This document shows positions 51,100 through 63,800 of a DNA stretch of 64,000 bases, piece after piece. A program made the position numbers and the translations under genes. Numbering within the stretch: the stretch's first letter is position 1; each line of letters begins with the position of its first letter. This stretch comes from Motacilla alba alba (lineage: Eukaryota > Chordata > Aves > Passeriformes > Motacillidae). The notes below the pieces were generated by a model. That model had not been told where the DNA came from and searched no databases. It saw only the letters and a program-made list of their open reading frames with translations. The DNA lies in contig NC_052017.1 of NCBI RefSeq assembly GCF_015832195.1, positions 89,492,429 to 89,556,428 of the forward strand, in the 5' to 3' direction.

Positions 51100-52740
51100 A
51101 CTAGGATAAGGAGGAGGAATATAAGTGGTAAAAGACCAACCACAGCATGAAATATGAAACATAAATCACTGGGGTCAGGGAGAGCAGGGGAACTTGGTTA
51201 CTAAGGCTCCAGATGGATTAAATAATGCACGTCCTGAGGGAGGGTGGGAAGGCAAGCACTAAAATAATAACAGAACAGAATGCTCCTGTGTCGAAAGGTT
51301 TGAAGACAAGCCTTGTTAATTCAGAAAACAGCAGAGTTAAATTAGCCCAGGTCCCTGTGAAAAGTAGTGTTACATATTGTGCAGAGAGATAAATTTTCAC
51401 CCACTCTCTCCAATAAACTGGCCACTGACAGGTGACTGCTGTGAGTAGTTCATTAAAATGTCCAATTCATGAGAGACTTTCAAAATTTATAATGCTTCCT
51501 AGAGACAACAGGGTCAAGTTCAATGAGAAAGGAAGAGAGCAAAGTAACTAAAGGAATTATTCACTAATTACCTTTTAAACACATTTGCAATTTTTTTCCA
51601 ACAAGTATTAACTTGCTTTTAATGCCTCTGGGTTTATGGCTTTAAATCAGAGAGAGAGATCAGAGTTCAGCACACATCCCTGTTTTCATTGTCCTCTGGA
51701 TGGAAGATTTTTGAACATGTAAGACCATGTGCTAAAGCCCTCAGAGTAAATGATTTTAGAAGATACAGGGTCAGACATTTAGCAGGGAAGGGAAGAGTGA
51801 TGACAATTTTAATTAGCTTTCATTTACCTGTAATCCAAGAATATATACTGAAGTTCAGTAATTATGAGTGGAGTGAATAATACAAAAAATTACGGACACC
51901 TATGAAAAAAGCAGAGCATGACTTTATTGTGTTATCAGAGATGAAATACCTTTCCCTAAAGAGATAAGTAAAGTTGAATTTCTTTGCAAAATTTCAGCCA
52001 TAACAATTATCCTATTCCAGAAATATTCTAAAATTTGAATGTGTTTTAGATGAGAAAATGTATATCCTATAAGACTTGGAGCAAGGACAGTGGAAGGAAA
52101 ACAGTGCATGGCATTTGTTTTCTTTTGAAAATCTTCCTTGAAAATCACCAGGGTAAAGATATATCTTTATATACATTGCATGGTAACTGAGCATGCTCAT
52201 CTATGCCTATGGCTAAGTAAGACTTTTCCTGAAATTGTAGCTTTGGGCTGCTGCCAGCTGGGTGAGGTTTGGCAGCTGCAAAGCCTTCTAGCCTTCTAGC
52301 ATTAGTCTTGTGTCTAGAGTTTAGTCTTGGTCTTAGTCCACACAGAGGTGACAATTATCGCTACCTGTTTCCCCATTAGCTCATCCTTGAATGCTGAGAA
52401 GACATAAAACCCAGAAAGCTTTTGTTTCTAATTGTCTCGACAAGAGGAATATAGTCTGGGACATAGTTTTGACTATGTCTGTCTTTGGACTGTCTTCTGA
52501 AGGAAAGTAATGGTGGACTGTTAGAACACATGGGTTGACAGGGTGACATGAGGGAGGGGACAACTGATTGATTAAAGTGGGTGGAAGAGTCCTTTTAGTC
52601 AAAAGAACAGGGAAATGTTATTAATTGAAAATTATGAGAAATAAGAGAGAAGCATGAATGACTCAATGGAAGGTTGGAGAAGGATCCCAGAGGCATTCGC
52701 AGAAAATCTCAGAAACACAAAGACAAAATGTGATTTAGTT
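51100..52740. other. Gene-free AT-rich DNA
   Basis: No gene or repeat recognised. GAGAGAGAGA occurs near 51650. A short direct duplication, CCTTCTAGCCTTCTAGC, lies near 52285. Confidence 0.7.
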
Positions 52741-52747
52741 AATGGGA

Positions 52748-52820
52748 AGGTTAGGTTATAGGTTGGACTAGATGATCTTAATGGTCCTTTCCAAGCTAGA
52801 TCATTCTGTGATTCTGTAAC
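52748..52820 (+). mobile_element. CR1 LINE terminal scrap
   Basis: GGTTAGGTTATAGGTTGGACTAGATGATCTTAATGGTCCTTTCCAAGCTAGATCATTCTGTGATTCTGTAAC is the last 70 bp or so of an avian CR1. Everything 5' of it is absent. Confidence 0.9.
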
Positions 52821-53778
52821 ATCATGTTCAGAAATCTACCTTAGGGGCAGAAAAATATCTTTCATTGTAGAAGTTGGAAGATATGTAGCAAAAGAGAAGG
52901 AAGGGAAGTTAAGGGAAGAAAGAATCAGAATAATCTCATGGTTAGGACTAAGCAAGAAAACTGGAATGGATTTCAATTTGCAGATTAAGACAGATAAATG
53001 TAGGTGTCCACATGTGAACTAAGTGCTGCAGCTCCCCTTGTACTCAGCTAAATGTAGTATACTGAAGGGCTACCCAGCTGAGCATACATGGGTATTACCT
53101 TCAGGGCAAACTGATTAACATAAAACTCCATTGAATCACATAGGCTGACACTGTCAGGATTCAAACTCTGACTTTAGAGACTATGACTATGCTGTAGAGG
53201 TTCTATGTTTTCCTGGGCAAGAAAAGATTTTTTCATGAGATCACTATCTGTGCATTCTTCCAGTTCTTGGTCGGATGATTAGAGGCCCAAGAACTTGTTT
53301 GGCATAAACAATGAGAATTCATAGCTATAAGTGCAGCAAATAAAAATAATCTTTCCAGCCACAGAATGCTATCTAATCAAAGTGTCTTTGGGAAAAAAAA
53401 ATGTAATTCAGACAACAGACCTCTGAAATTCAGAATCTATTTTGGAAGCACCATTGACGTGAACCTCATTCCAACTGAGTTGTTTTTGCAGGGGCATAAA
53501 TTCCCTTGTTTGTTAAGTGTAAGTGAATGATCAGCACTATTGATAACCCATGAAGGATGTTCATAATTGCATCTTCAGAAGAGGCTTGAATAAATGCATA
53601 TGTTCCAGAGACCACAAACTGAAAGATGACGGGAAAAGAGTATAGTGAATAGTTATTGGTAAGAAAATATTATCCATTTTATGATGCAAAGTTCCGGTAG
53701 GAAAAAAAAAAATAAAAGAAAAAGGAATGTGGTCATATTATTAATATCTTTATAATAATGCATACACTGACAGAGTAA

Positions 53779-53849
53779 ATTAAGGTTGCATGAGCTATTT
53801 TAATTCTGGGGTTTTCAAATTTTTGAATGCTTGACTTTGCAACCTTAAT
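53779..53849. repeat. 12-bp perfect inverted repeat
   Basis: ATTAAGGTTGCA (53779-53790) and its exact reverse complement TGCAACCTTAAT (53838-53849) are separated by 47 bp, so the region could fold into a hairpin. An arm of this length is not rare by chance in 64 kb of AT-rich DNA. Confidence 0.9.
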
Positions 53850-54290
53850 AGCTTCTCTTAATATATTTTATGTGTAATTATATAAAGTGCAGTGCTTTTT
53901 GATTTATTGCAAATGAATATTCTTTGTTTGCTACAGTCATGTACATCATTGGTTCAAGTGGAAGAGCAGCATTTAGATTATATGTCTTTAGAGTGTCATG
54001 CTATGGCTTTCTAAGGTATATCTTATCATGCTAAAAGCTCATGAAAACTAAGGGTAAGCAGAAAAAGATCAAACCACTAAATTTCTGGATGTATTTGTAA
54101 ATTTGTTCAAAACTCTTCTGTACTTTTGTTTTTAGAAATTAATTGCCATAAAAGTAGCGTTTATTTTTATTTGATAAAAAATATTATGTACATTTTAAAC
54201 CAGTTTCTGGAGGGTCTATTGTTCCTCTAGGAACATTAGAAAAACATTATAAAAAAATTGCCCAGTATAATGTTCAAAAAGTTACCTAAA

Positions 54291-54325
54291 TAATATAATA
54301 CATATATATACATATATATATATAG
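54291..54325. repeat. TA-rich microsatellite
   Basis: TAATATAATACATATATATACATATATATATATAG, an interrupted TA/CATA simple repeat. Confidence 0.9.
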
Positions 54326-57300
54326 TCTCATTAACCCCAAATGAAACTAAGTTAAAAATATTTTTAAGTCTTAAGTGAAACAAGACCTTTTGATAATTGC
54401 TTAAAAATAACATTTTTCAGATAAATCCCTGTATAAAATCCCCTAGACCTTTTCATATGTAGATTCCCAGAGAGCAAGAAAAGAAATAAATTCTTAATTT
54501 GTCAGGAGTTTAATTTATCCCTTCATTTACTGAGTGTTAGTAAAACCTTCTTACGGCTTTTTACATAAGTACTCCACTCAGTCATGGTATTGTTCCTCAC
54601 CTTGCTCAACAGCATCCATCCTCATAGGGGGAAATTTTTCTTTAGAAAGTGCTCAGTCATGGCACTAGTCCTTGTTGGCATGTCCTCTGCTTATCAGGGG
54701 AATTCTTGTGCTGTCATGGACAGAATCTCAGGAAAGGGAACACAGCCTCAAACTGTGCCATTGCTTGTTCTGTGTGTCCCAAATGAGGACAGAGGTGATG
54801 AATACCACCCCCATCGCAGCCACTGTTCCAGTCCACTCTTTGTAAGGCATGGTTTTATGATCTAAAAGGCAGTCTGTTATACAGCTAATGAAAATAATTC
54901 CACCTAGAAAAGGGCAAGGACTCGGGCATAGGGCAATTTTCATTCATCCTCCATAGCTACTTCACTTCAGCAAGGCCGCTTTGAATGAATGGAATAAGGT
55001 AGGATTTTACCTGAGAAGAGATGATATTTACCTGGATGTACAAAAGTAAAAAATTTTTTTTCACAGATTTTGTGTTATTTTAGGATTTAATTGATTTGCA
55101 ACATTTCGAGGGACTTCATTCCAAATGAAACAAAAATGTGATATTACAAAAAATTTTGCATAATTAAAACTATCTCAAAAGTGTAATTTGGAACACTGAA
55201 ATATTTCCTTTGATAAATTTTTATTTTTCCTTTGAATATTAAATATATAGAATAAATGCACATATAAAATATACAGAGATAGATATCAGTGCATACATTT
55301 TATAATATTAAAAATAAATGTAATTATCTATTTCCATGAAATAGAGCAAAAAAACTTTAAAAATACTCACTTTATCTCATTGAACATCAAGGAGAAAAAT
55401 TATATTTTTTATATTCTACGTTAAAGCTGTGAAATTGACATATATCCATCAATTATTTTACTTTGTTGAATCTTCATATTTTGCTAAAAATCTGCTCAAA
55501 CAGTATGCTGGCTCCAGTAATCCATTTCTTGCCCTCAGAGAGACTATAACCTGTTTTCATGTTGACGTGGTTTTCAGAGATTCTGTAAATAGAGACTCTC
55601 TTCTAAATGACAGAAATTGAGAGACACTCAGAAAGCCAGTAAGGTCTGAGAAGAACTTACACAGGGAAGCCAAGAGACCATGTGCTGATTTCATGCTTTT
55701 TTCAGTGAGCAACACTACACATAGTTTTCACAGCTCTTTATCTAAAGTACAGAAAACCCTGTTAAGATCCATTATTGAGCATGACACAACTTTGGTTGCT
55801 GCCTACAGACAGAGAGAAATTATTACTCTTGGTTCTTTATTTTGCCGATTCATTTCTAATATATGTATAATGTATAGCTATGGGTAATTTATATAGAAAC
55901 AAATTTTGAGAAACTAAGACTTTTCTGATTTTTCCATAGTTATCTCAGTGTAGTGTGGTTTTTGCAGTGTGGTGCCAAGCAGTCTCAAAAATGCCCAAAG
56001 ATGAATACGTATATATTTACTTTTGGTTAGATGCCATTTATTTCTTATCACAGCATTTTAAGACCAACCCATTTTTTTCATAAGTAAACAAAACTCTCTA
56101 GGTTCACACATGCATTTCTTGTGTACATCTGGAAACATTTCTATTTGTAGTGGAAATTAAAAGTATTTTTGACAGTTCAAAAGTAGTCAAAATGAGAAAA
56201 AGATCCCAGCAGATCATATGATGGTGTTTACATCACTAAAGTTATTGCTTTGAATTATACTACTTTTCTATTAAGTAAAATAAAAGTAATAAAAAGCCCC
56301 TTGAGGTTTTGCTTTGCTTTGTTGTTGTTGCTACAATATCTGCAGCAGCAAATATCAAAATAACAGAAAGTGAGAGAAAATATTACTACCACTTATTCAT
56401 GTTCTTCAGCGACGCCATTCTGGTCACTTCCTAAATCAGGAAAGAGAGATATAAAGAATTCATATTGTTACTTTTTTTATATTGTACAATTACAGTGCTA
56501 TCATTCCTATGTTTTGTTCTGAAACCACACAGAAAGGCTCTGATATTTGTGATGTTCACTTGACTGGTGGTGTCCCTCCACATTTTTCACATCTAGCAGT
56601 GGCTTGTATGTCTGTGGAACTTTTCAGTGTTGCAAGCAATAAATTGTCACAGGGAAAAAGAAGTGGATAGTGTCAAATACAACAGGCTTTGTGTTTCATG
56701 AAGATAAAGTTCTGGAGCTTACTTGGTACTTCTCTTAAAAGAGTCACTTTTGGCATCCCTTAAATGAGTTCACCTCATCTCACTGCTCACCTGTCTCCTG
56801 ATTCCACTCCCTTGAGTTTGCTCAGAGTTAGTGCTAAATAGAGTGGGAACAGGTTTTCGTTTTGCAGGCCCTCTTCTTCATCCTAAGGATCTCTCTGATC
56901 ACAATGTGATATAATAATGAAAGGAGAAGGGAGGTGAAAGATCAGTCTTGTTTGCCACAGGTTGCTATTCTTCATAGAAAACTGTGTTTTCTTTAGTGTT
57001 TTTCCCTAAAAAGATTATATAGTTTCCAGAATTTCTTCTATCCTTCCAGCCACTGCACAAAAGGAGGAATTTTGTCATAAATGTAAAAATGGTGAAGGAC
57101 TCCTCAAAGCTTTTCTCTTCCATGAATGTATGTCAGAGAAAGAAATGAAAAACTATTGTTGTGTTTCACAGTAAGACCTCAGATTCTATCACATCTTTTG
57201 AAGTCTGTAGTTTGCTGATGAAGCATGATCCATTTTAGAAGAATGCAGTTCTGTTGGACGGTCCAAGTTATTATTGGAACAGTTGCACGCACTGCCAAAT

Positions 57301-58859
57301 TCAGAATTCTCTTGGCCTGTATTCTATATAATTAACATAAATTTATATCAATCCTTGTTTGTCTGAGCTTTATTGAGTAATAACAGATTGTTGCATTTTA
57401 CATTTGCCTTGAAAGTACTCTAATCAGAAATTCACTGGAACACAACCTGCAGCAATTTTGGTTAAAATTTCATATTTAGAAAACAAAGGTTACTACATAG
57501 CTACTACATGGATAATTTTATGCACACTTAAATTGGTGAAGCAAATGCATGTCCCAGGTATGTTCTTTTCAAATATAATTTCACAAATCTAATGTTTTTT
57601 AAATATATGAAAATTCCTCAACAAATAATATCTACATTGTAAAATTTACTTGCAGATCACCTTTAAGCAATCCAGTTTCCTTATTTTTTTTCTTTTAAAT
57701 AATTGAAATCAGCAGTTTCTTCTGCCCATGAGACTAACAAATAGCTTGTTTACAAATGGCTTTTTCTTCTGTCAAAAGAAATGCATGTATGCACTCTAAA
57801 AAACCAGGAATTTTTATGCAAAAAGATAATTAACAAAAGGAATGACATTTGTATAAAAATGGTGTTTAGCTTGGTAGTGCATCCTTAGTCAAATCCTCAA
57901 TATCTCTCATCCAACATTATAAAACCACTTATGTTCAATACCGATAAATGTGCTACTTTGTTAAGCTACAGCTGAAATAACGTTTCAAAGCTGCACTTGG
58001 CAAAACAATAATAAATGCATTTTGATAAAATCTCAATTCTCTTTTTTGAGGATTTATTTCTAAACTGTTGGTACACTCTCCACCTTATAAAAAAAATTAA
58101 ATGTGTTCCAGTAGGATTGTCATCTGAACAGCAGCTTGAAGGGTGTTTGAAGTACCGCTGCTGTGTCTGAAAGACTCTGATCAGGACCTTGTTTGTCAGA
58201 CTGCATGTTTGTCAACATTGACATATCAAAGAGGTCAGGTCAACAGCACTTCAGTATAAAATGAGCAGGACAGGGTCAAATGGAAGCACTGAGCCCTGTA
58301 CCAAGATCAGATGGGAAAAATGTGAAGTACATTTAAAAGGAGGCAATTGTTTCTCTCTCTTCACTGAAAGCACGTGTATGTTTGTTGACCTGGATGGTGC
58401 TTTTCCAGATTAAGAAAATAAGGTAACTCTCAACGGTATTAAAACAGGAAAATATTTGAAGCAGAAGCAGAACATTTCAAAGTTTCAAAATCCTCTTTAG
58501 ATCTTAAAAACTCATAAGAGAATGTGGAAATTGAGTGAGATTGGAAGGAACAGGACCAGAGGAGAAAATCACACTTCCTTCAAGCACAAAATACATCCAG
58601 CCTGGATAGTGTCCCCAAATACACCCATGAGCAAGTCTAGGATGTCATATCCATGCCTCATGCAGGCATTAACACTGCTGACTCTTCACCTCACTGTCTC
58701 TAAGTGTCTTTTCAAAATCTGTCCTCCTTTTAGGCTGTGATTACATACTCCAGTCAGAGATGGTGCCTTTGATCAATTATCATCTGCTTTTACAGATGGA
58801 GGCAACATGATTTGCCAAAGGCTGCAGAGCAAATCAGAAGCAGAGTCAGAAACAAAATC

Positions 58860-59130
58860 TGGATCTAGATTTAAAAAAGATCTGCTACCAGTAGACCAGC
58901 CGAGCAATACACTTTGCATATTTATGCCATTTCAGCCAAACACTGAAAACAGTATTTGATTTTCCAGCCCGAGAAATGTAATTACAACAATATGTTATTG
59001 ATTTGCATGGAGCATTTTGATGTTGATATGTTGATACCAAACACTTTAGTGGAGAATGGATAATATGACTGGGTAGATGGACAGCTGCCATAAACCAAAA
59101 GGATGTGATGACATTTCTGCAAGAAAAACA
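58860..59130. promoter_or_regulatory. Candidate conserved element with POU octamer
   Basis: Contains a perfect octamer ATTTGCAT at 59001-59008, the core GAAATGTAATTACAACAATATGTTATTG immediately upstream (homeodomain TAATTA and SOX-like ACAAT words), and TTTGCATATTTATGCC near 58914. CpGs survive in AGCCGAGC and AGCCCGAGAAA. No repeat signature is present. A 107-codon minus frame (58885-59208) crosses the block but has no known domain. This is among the better enhancer candidates, by motif inference only. Confidence 0.3.
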
Positions 59131-60119
59131 TCCCAGTGGATCAGAACTGATGTTCACCAGTTTAAGCAGAAAGTCAAATGTTAGGACACTGAACTTGAAA
59201 GCCCCCACCTAGGACACTGTCACTCTGCCATCTGTCAGAGTGAGTTGGGCAAGTTGGACCAAAACAAAACATCTACAGCTAATCTCTACTGAAGGTTTTA
59301 AAAATTATTCCAGCAGTTATTCAGCTACAATCCAAGGACAGATCTTCACTACCACCAAATTAAGTCATTTTACCAGTGAGATCGAGATGGTTTTGGTTGG
59401 CTCAGCTGAAAAAGGACTCTTCAGAGCACTATAATCTGCACTGGTTCTCTGAGTGAAAAACAAAGTGAATGAAAACCAGAGAAAGAATTTCTTTTAAAAA
59501 CAGACATGTATGCCTGCTGGGGACTGACACACTTTTATCACCATTAAGAGAGCTGTCCTCAGATCAGCATTGCTTGGTCAGGAAAATAAATCTGACAATG
59601 TATAGCATGCGTCTGTTTATATTTAGCATCCCTTAGCAGAAAGTTGACAAGGTCTGCCCAAGAGGTTTATGATCTTGTGCTTACTACCCCCACCATTTTT
59701 TCCCCTTCTCTCTCTCTCCATAAGGAACATTCTTTCTTTTTTGCAATATAAAATGGCAACCTTGGGGCTTGGTTGCTTTTTTCCCTTCCCCTTAGGTTTT
59801 TCTGTTAAGGTCAACATTGCTTCAGAGTCCACCTATCACTTCTAATCCAGTTGTTTCCAGTATTCATCATATCAATTCCTAGCACAAAAAATATCACCTT
59901 CCTTGACTCTATCTGTGAGTTCTACTGCTCATCATGAAGAAATTCAGAGCTGTTGAATGATGATAGGTTAGAGTGAATAAAAAAGCACCTGCAACAACAA
60001 CAAAATAATAAAAAAGGGGGAAAAAAAGAAGTGGAGAAGAAGGTTTCTGAAGAATGTGGGAAAGATAAATAGGACTGATACTTTGTTTCATTGTCAGTAG
60101 CACTCTGGGGTTATTTGAA

Positions 60120-60830
60120 GCACTTATTTATGCACTGTAAGCAGAACAATACTGAAGAAGAAATGATTAAATACCAGCTCTCTGAGCAATAGACATCTCA
60201 TTGTGGCAGGCCTAGACTCACCACTGGGTGGTTTTGATAAAGGCAATATGAGTTGATAACTGATACAGTTTGCCAGGGAGTCATCTGGGGATGCTGACAG
60301 CTACTATGCTTTAATAAAATCATTAGAATGTAAATGTTTTTATTGCAAAATAAAGAGCCTCCAGCAAAGTTGACACTATCGCTGCTCCCTCCACTGAATG
60401 AAAGCACCGATTAGCATTCAAATGATATAATGATAGTCTGGTTATCTTTATTAAAATTTTTCAAATCGAGTCTTCATTTTGCATGATTGAGTTTTAAACA
60501 AATGCAATATTCAGTAGGCTGGTGAGCCAGTCTGAACACTCTTGAAATAATTAAAGTGTGCCTTTTATTTTTTTAAACATGTGTTTCATAAGCAATGAAT
60601 TGGATTTGCTATTTTAATATGACAATATCTAGTTAGCTTTGCATAAAATAGGGATGTTATAGCATAATTATTGAAAGAGTACAACTTTTAAACATATGTT
60701 TCATAAAGCTGAATTCAATTTTCTGAAATGTGACAATGCCAGTCAGCTACTGAAATAATATCAAAGGATGACTTGATTGTTTAGGTTAATTTCTTAGACA
60801 ATCTTTGCTATATCATAATTGATGATAAAT
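60120..60830. promoter_or_regulatory. Candidate conserved enhancer block with internal duplication
   Basis: About 700 bp of unique sequence rich in homeodomain, POU and MEF2-like words: GAAATGATTAAATACC, GCACCGATTAGCATTCAAATGATATAATG, TTTTGCATGATTG, GAAATAATTAAAG, TTTGCATAAAATAG and GCATAATTATTG. It includes a diverged tandem duplication with a period of 115 bp (60571-60656 and 60686-60770). Repeated binding-site modules and the absence of coding frames fit a developmental enhancer. Conservation was not tested. Confidence 0.32.
60571..60770 (+). repeat. Diverged 115-bp-period tandem duplication
   Basis: Copy 1 begins TTTTAAACATGTGTTTCATAA at 60571 and copy 2 begins TTTTAAACATATGTTTCATAA at 60686. 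Both continue GAATT..., TGACAAT (copy 1 ATATGACAATATC, copy 2 ATGTGACAATGCC), AGTTAGCT/AGTCAGCT and end with GGGATG/AGGATG (60656 and 60770). The order of matching words is kept, with small indels, so this is an old local duplication rather than coincidence. Confidence 0.75.
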
Positions 60831-60834
60831 TATA

Positions 60835-63800
60835 TGCTTTGTGGTATTTCTTTTCAAAGGAAACACAGAACTCATTTCCCACAATGCTCATCAATTCACA
60901 GTTCAGACTTTACAACTGCAAGAAAATGAAGGAAATTCTAAGCAAGTAGCTCAGACCCTGAATTTCTGCAAGCATGATTTAATGTACACTAATAGAGGTT
61001 TTGAAGTATCCAAGAAGAGCCTCAGGAAAACTGAAGCATAAATTAATGATCTAAGTCCATTAAACTGTATTCTACATAGGATCAATCAATCATTAATAAA
61101 TATTTAGAAATCCTATGGACTTGATCTCTTTTTCATGACTCCTTTCAGTCTTGTCAACTTAGGCTAACATTTCTCCTGGATTAACCGACTCTATAAAACA
61201 TACTGTATTACAGATACCAATAAATACAGTATTGTAAGCAAAAATGTTTTAGCTGGTTCTTGGTTATAGAAAATCAAGAGAATCAATTATTACATAAATG
61301 TTCCTTAAAAATGTGCCTGAAATAGCTGTAGTATTGACTGAGACATATTCAGAGCTGAATTCTAAAAATAAAAATTCTCAATAGCTGACAAACTCTTGTA
61401 TCCATTGTTTGAGGAAGAAATGGATAGTGCATTGGAGCGTTCTTAGTTCTCACCTAGTAATTTGTTACAATGACTTTCTGAAGTTGTCCTGGATGCTTCA
61501 GAAGATTGTAAAGTATCAGACATGTTACTATTTACATTTCACTGAAGGTGTGACAGGGACTATCATCAAAGAAGGAATACAAATACCCCTCTGGTAATAA
61601 AGCAAACATGTGAGAAAACAGCAATGTTAAAAACATATCCTTTTAACTCTTGTGTCTTAGGAAGAGCTGGCACAAAAAGGTATGTTATAGAAAGACAGCA
61701 AATAATTGAGAGGGTTTGGTGCAGGGTTTTGGGTTTTTTAATATATGCGTAACAGAAAGAAACTTACCTAAAAAAATAGAATTTGACACCTCTGTCAACA
61801 TGGTATCACTGCACCAATTTGATTAAATGGAACTAGCATGCCTTTAGCAGCAGCAGAGGACTACTGAGCGCTGCAGCAGCTGCTGTTGAGGAAAATCCAT
61901 TCCTTTTGGTACCCAGAAGACGTTGTTACTATCTAAAGGACACAGGAAAGAGTTCAGGACACAGCATTCCTTTCCGCCTGCATCAGATTTCAGAACAGTC
62001 TGTAGAGCAGCCTGCAACATCCTAAGAGCCTTGTGCCTGGGGATTAATCCCTTGCAGAGAGATAAAACATCTCTCCTGTCTACTGCCAATGCAGTCAGTC
62101 TGGTCCAAATGAGGGATATTGCAACAGTCTTTGGAACTAAGATTCAAAAAATGCTTTATCGTTATTATTTAGAATTTTATGAGATTACTGATCTGGAAGA
62201 AGACAATCTTTCCAGTTTATAAATAAATTGTCTTTTAAAGACAACTTGCAGAAGTGAGAGCAAGACAATAGTAAATCTATGTAAAAGCCATTTCAATATA
62301 GATTTTGTTGAACTACCAAGGGAAGTGTTCCCGCTATCACCCACAAAATATTGGTATATGGAAGTCCTCTAGTGGGGTTACATACTGTAACCACACAATC
62401 AATTTTGTTGGAGCTGGGCATATAACACTTCTTTTCACTTCTTTCAAAATTTTTCTAAAATAAACCAGATTTTTTTCCAGGCAGAAATTTTCTCTTCACG
62501 GAGAATTTCAACTGCAAACCTGATACTTACACATGTCATTTCGTTGGGACAGGTATAAATGTCTAATTTGGTTGTCACATGAAGATTCATAAAACAGATC
62601 TAACCAATGTGTCTGGTAATAATCAAAGTCTGAGGGAAGAAAAAGGTGGCATTACACTTTTTGTTATCTGGCCCAGGTATTGCATTATCGATTCAGGGAA
62701 GAAATGTGCTGAGCAAGTGGTCCTGGATGGAACTAAAAGAAACCCTTGAGACCATTTATGAGATAGAATTTGAGCTCAGTTAAAGAGCTATAGCACATGC
62801 TGTTCTTCTTATTGACAGGGAAGGAGTTTGCTTTTTTTTTTTTTTAGTACAATCAACACAGTAACATGTACTTTAGAGACTTAGGAAAGACTACAATCCG
62901 TACATGTAAAAGCTGGACAGACATGACTGAAGTCCAAAATAAATGAAGAGCAGAAAGGTAAGTGTGGATGTGGGTGGACATAGGCCTATACTAGGTAAAT
63001 AATAAAAAGACAAAAAAAATCTGGAAGGAAAAAACATTGGATATGTCAATTGAGGGTGAAGTGAGTAAGAAAAGCTTTGAGAACTGTGGGCTGTGTGCTT
63101 GTAAGTGGATATTGGGGTTTTTCCAGATTGTGCTTATTTGGTGTCAAAGATAGAGTGGCTGAAAAATTGCCACCTTTTGAATGTAGCAGAGTTTTTGTAG
63201 GCATGCAGGCCTGAGCAGAAGAAAATTAATCAGGTTAAATTGGTAAGAGGAAAAGAGAAAGGAAAATGATAAAAAAGAAAGAACAGAGAGAGAGCAAACC
63301 TGGAGAGAGGATTTCCAGGGAGAAAAATAAGTAGAGAAAGATGAAGAGTAAGAATACCGTACAGTATAAAACCCCATGAAATTGCAAGAATAATATAGAA
63401 ATATGGGAATATTTTAAAGTAGATAATAAAAGAAAATTAAGATTCAGTTACAGCCTTAGAAAGGGATTGATCTATTGCTACATTTCATAGTATTATCAGT
63501 AGCACTATGACATAACTTGCATCCTGAATTTTCAGTCTTTTTTAATAGATGGCATCAACCTCATGGGGGACAACACATAAACTGTGTATGTTTTTCAGAT
63601 GCTAACACATGCTGGACAAAGTTCAGCAGTTGCTCTCACAAGTGCGTGTTGAAAATGTGACTGAACTGCTGGCGTAGCGATCTGAGTGTCTTGAAAACAA
63701 CTGCGGTACAGTCTTAACTGCCATCCTCTGCCTCCTCCCCATACTCTTCCTTCTGGCTCACAGAAGGCTGTCAGACACACGAAATTCTCTGGGCTTTAAC

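Larger units (their letters stand above)
52825..58855. other. Gene-free AT-rich DNA
   Basis: No gene or CR1 copy recognised. It holds an A-run near 53701-53711, a 12-bp inverted repeat at 53779-53849, a TA microsatellite at 54291-54325 and GTTGTTGTTG at 56320. The minus frame at 54728-54943 encodes a hydrophobic peptide with two membrane-like stretches that I cannot assign. The interval 57950-58260 has some CNE-like texture. Confidence 0.65.
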
